64,000 bases of DNA, taken from contig CANLLR010000002.1 in the NCBI GenBank assembly GCA_947491985.1, positions 1 through 64,000 on the forward strand, read 5' to 3'. Source of the DNA: Flavobacteriaceae bacterium (GTDB taxonomy: Bacteria; Bacteroidota; Bacteroidia; Flavobacteriales; Flavobacteriaceae). Each line of letters opens with the position of its first letter. Position 1 is the stretch's first letter. The position numbers and the translations under genes are program-made. Shown here in pieces: positions 63,429 to 64,000 of this stretch. The notes under the pieces are model-generated. The model worked only from the letters and a program-made list of their open reading frames with translations. It made no database searches and was not told the origin of the DNA.

Positions 63429-64000
63429 TTGTAGTAACAGGAGCCAACGGACAATTAGGACAAGCACTGCAGTTTATTGCAAGTAATTATCCCGAACTCC
63501 ACTTTGTTTTTTGTTCGTCATCCGATTTAGACATCACTAAAAAAGACAATTGTCAAGCTGTTTTTTCGAAACACAATCCGAACTATTGCATCAATGCTGC
63601 GGCGTACACCGCCGTTGACAAAGCCGAAAGCGAACCCGAAAAAGCACAACTTATTAATGTAGTTGGAGCTCAAAATTTGGCAGCCGTTTGTAAAGAAAAC
63701 AACACCATTTTACTACATGTTTCTACCGATTTTGTTTTCGACGGAAGTAAAAAAACACCTTATACTGAGGAAGATGCACCCAATCCAACAGGCATTTACG
63801 GACAAACCAAACTAGATGGCGAAAAAGCGATTCAAGAAACATTTGAGAACTACTTTATCATTCGTACCTCATGGGTGTATTCGCAATTCGCAAATAATTT
63901 CATGAAAACCATGTTGCGTTTGGCATCCGAAAGAGACACTTTATCAGTGGTAAACGATCAAATAGGAACACCAACTACCGCTGTTGATTTAGCTGAAGTC
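63422..64000 (+). CDS. rfbD: dTDP-4-dehydrorhamnose reductase, 5' part
   Basis: The last step of dTDP-L-rhamnose synthesis, an NAD(P)H-dependent short-chain reductase. From ATG 63422 the frame is open to the window end (193 codons). The Rossmann motif is VTGANGQLGQAL at the start; VSTDFVFDGSKKTPYTEED and the catalytic YxxxK in IYGQTKLDGEKA follow. It overlaps rfbC by 7 bp. The C-terminal part is outside the window. Confidence 0.93.
   Translation, partial: MVVVVTGANGQLGQALQFIASNYPELHFVFCSSSDLDITKKDNCQAVFSKHNPNYCINAAAYTAVDKAESEPEKAQLINVVGAQNLAAVCKENNTILLHVSTDFVFDGSKKTPYTEEDAPNPTGIYGQTKLDGEKAIQETFENYFIIRTSWVYSQFANNFMKTMLRLASERDTLSVVNDQIGTPTTAVDLAEV

Noticed and set aside
1-64000. GC-skew switch supporting the candidate origin
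   Set aside because: Hand counts of a few lines in hflX, the S8 gene, mnmG, gltX, tex and the GH3 gene gave mixed signs, so I make no skew claim.

Overview
This window comes from a low-GC member of the Bacteroidota, most likely Flavobacterium or a close relative in the Flavobacteriaceae. The evidence is the AT-rich sequence, Bacteroidota-type -7 promoter elements (TAnnTTTG), envelope families typical of the group (DUF3078, DUF4175, DUF4837, DUF2480, DUF6909, CarboxypepD_reg-like proteins), an SUF-type Fe-S assembly cluster, a PIF1-like helicase with a C-terminal HTH, and palindromic intergenic repeats of the type seen in flavobacteria. It is ordinary chromosome: no phage, IS element, CRISPR array or recognisable defence island was found.

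Layout. (1) 0-2.6 kb: start of a secreted protein, hflX and a DUF3078 protein. (2) 2.6-12.3 kb: the minus-strand suf cluster sufA-sufB-sufC-sufD, then sufS-lipoprotein-sufE-hypothetical-DUF59-DUF2480. It is split by a plus-strand serine hydrolase and carries a decayed four-helix-bundle gene between sufB and sufC. (3) 12.4-24.2 kb: metallo-hydrolase, subtilase, M1 peptidase, rnpA, S41 peptidase plus OmpA protein, GNAT enzyme, DUF4837 lipoprotein and a lytic transglycosylase with five LysM repeats. (4) 24.3-33.8 kb: pgk, holB, DoxX-like protein, PIF1-like helicase, OmpH-like lipoprotein, methyltransferase, mnmG and ybeY. Three parS-like palindromes lie around mnmG. (5) 33.8-44.6 kb: a giant DUF4175 protein, gltX, a gene interrupted by two in-frame stops, an outer-membrane barrel, an SPFH protein, glnS and folB. 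(6) 44.7-50 kb: tRNA-Cys with a decayed tandem copy, LysE, DUF2807, rnr, DUF2007, a 665-bp AT-rich gene-free region that is a candidate oriC, then rpiB. (7) 50-55.2 kb: tex, an alpha/beta hydrolase, a membrane protein with a DUF2089 regulator, and a tatA gene of only 58 codons. (8) 55.4-64 kb: a plus-strand run of a membrane coiled-coil protein, GH3-family enzyme, two CarboxypepD_reg paralogues and DUF6909, leading into a polysaccharide locus (Wzz-like, rfbA, rfbC, rfbD cut by the window end).

How the genes fit together. The suf genes form one Fe-S assembly pathway: SufS/SufE supply sulfur, SufBCD is the scaffold, and SufA and DUF59 carry or mature clusters. Much of the rest is envelope biology: secreted proteases, peptidoglycan remodelling, OmpA, Tat export and surface polysaccharide synthesis. 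A second theme is translation and RNA: hflX, rnpA, mnmG, ybeY, gltX, glnS, rnr, tex and tRNA-Cys. The parS-like sites together with the candidate oriC suggest the window is close to the chromosomal replication origin. That is an inference from motifs, not a demonstrated fact.
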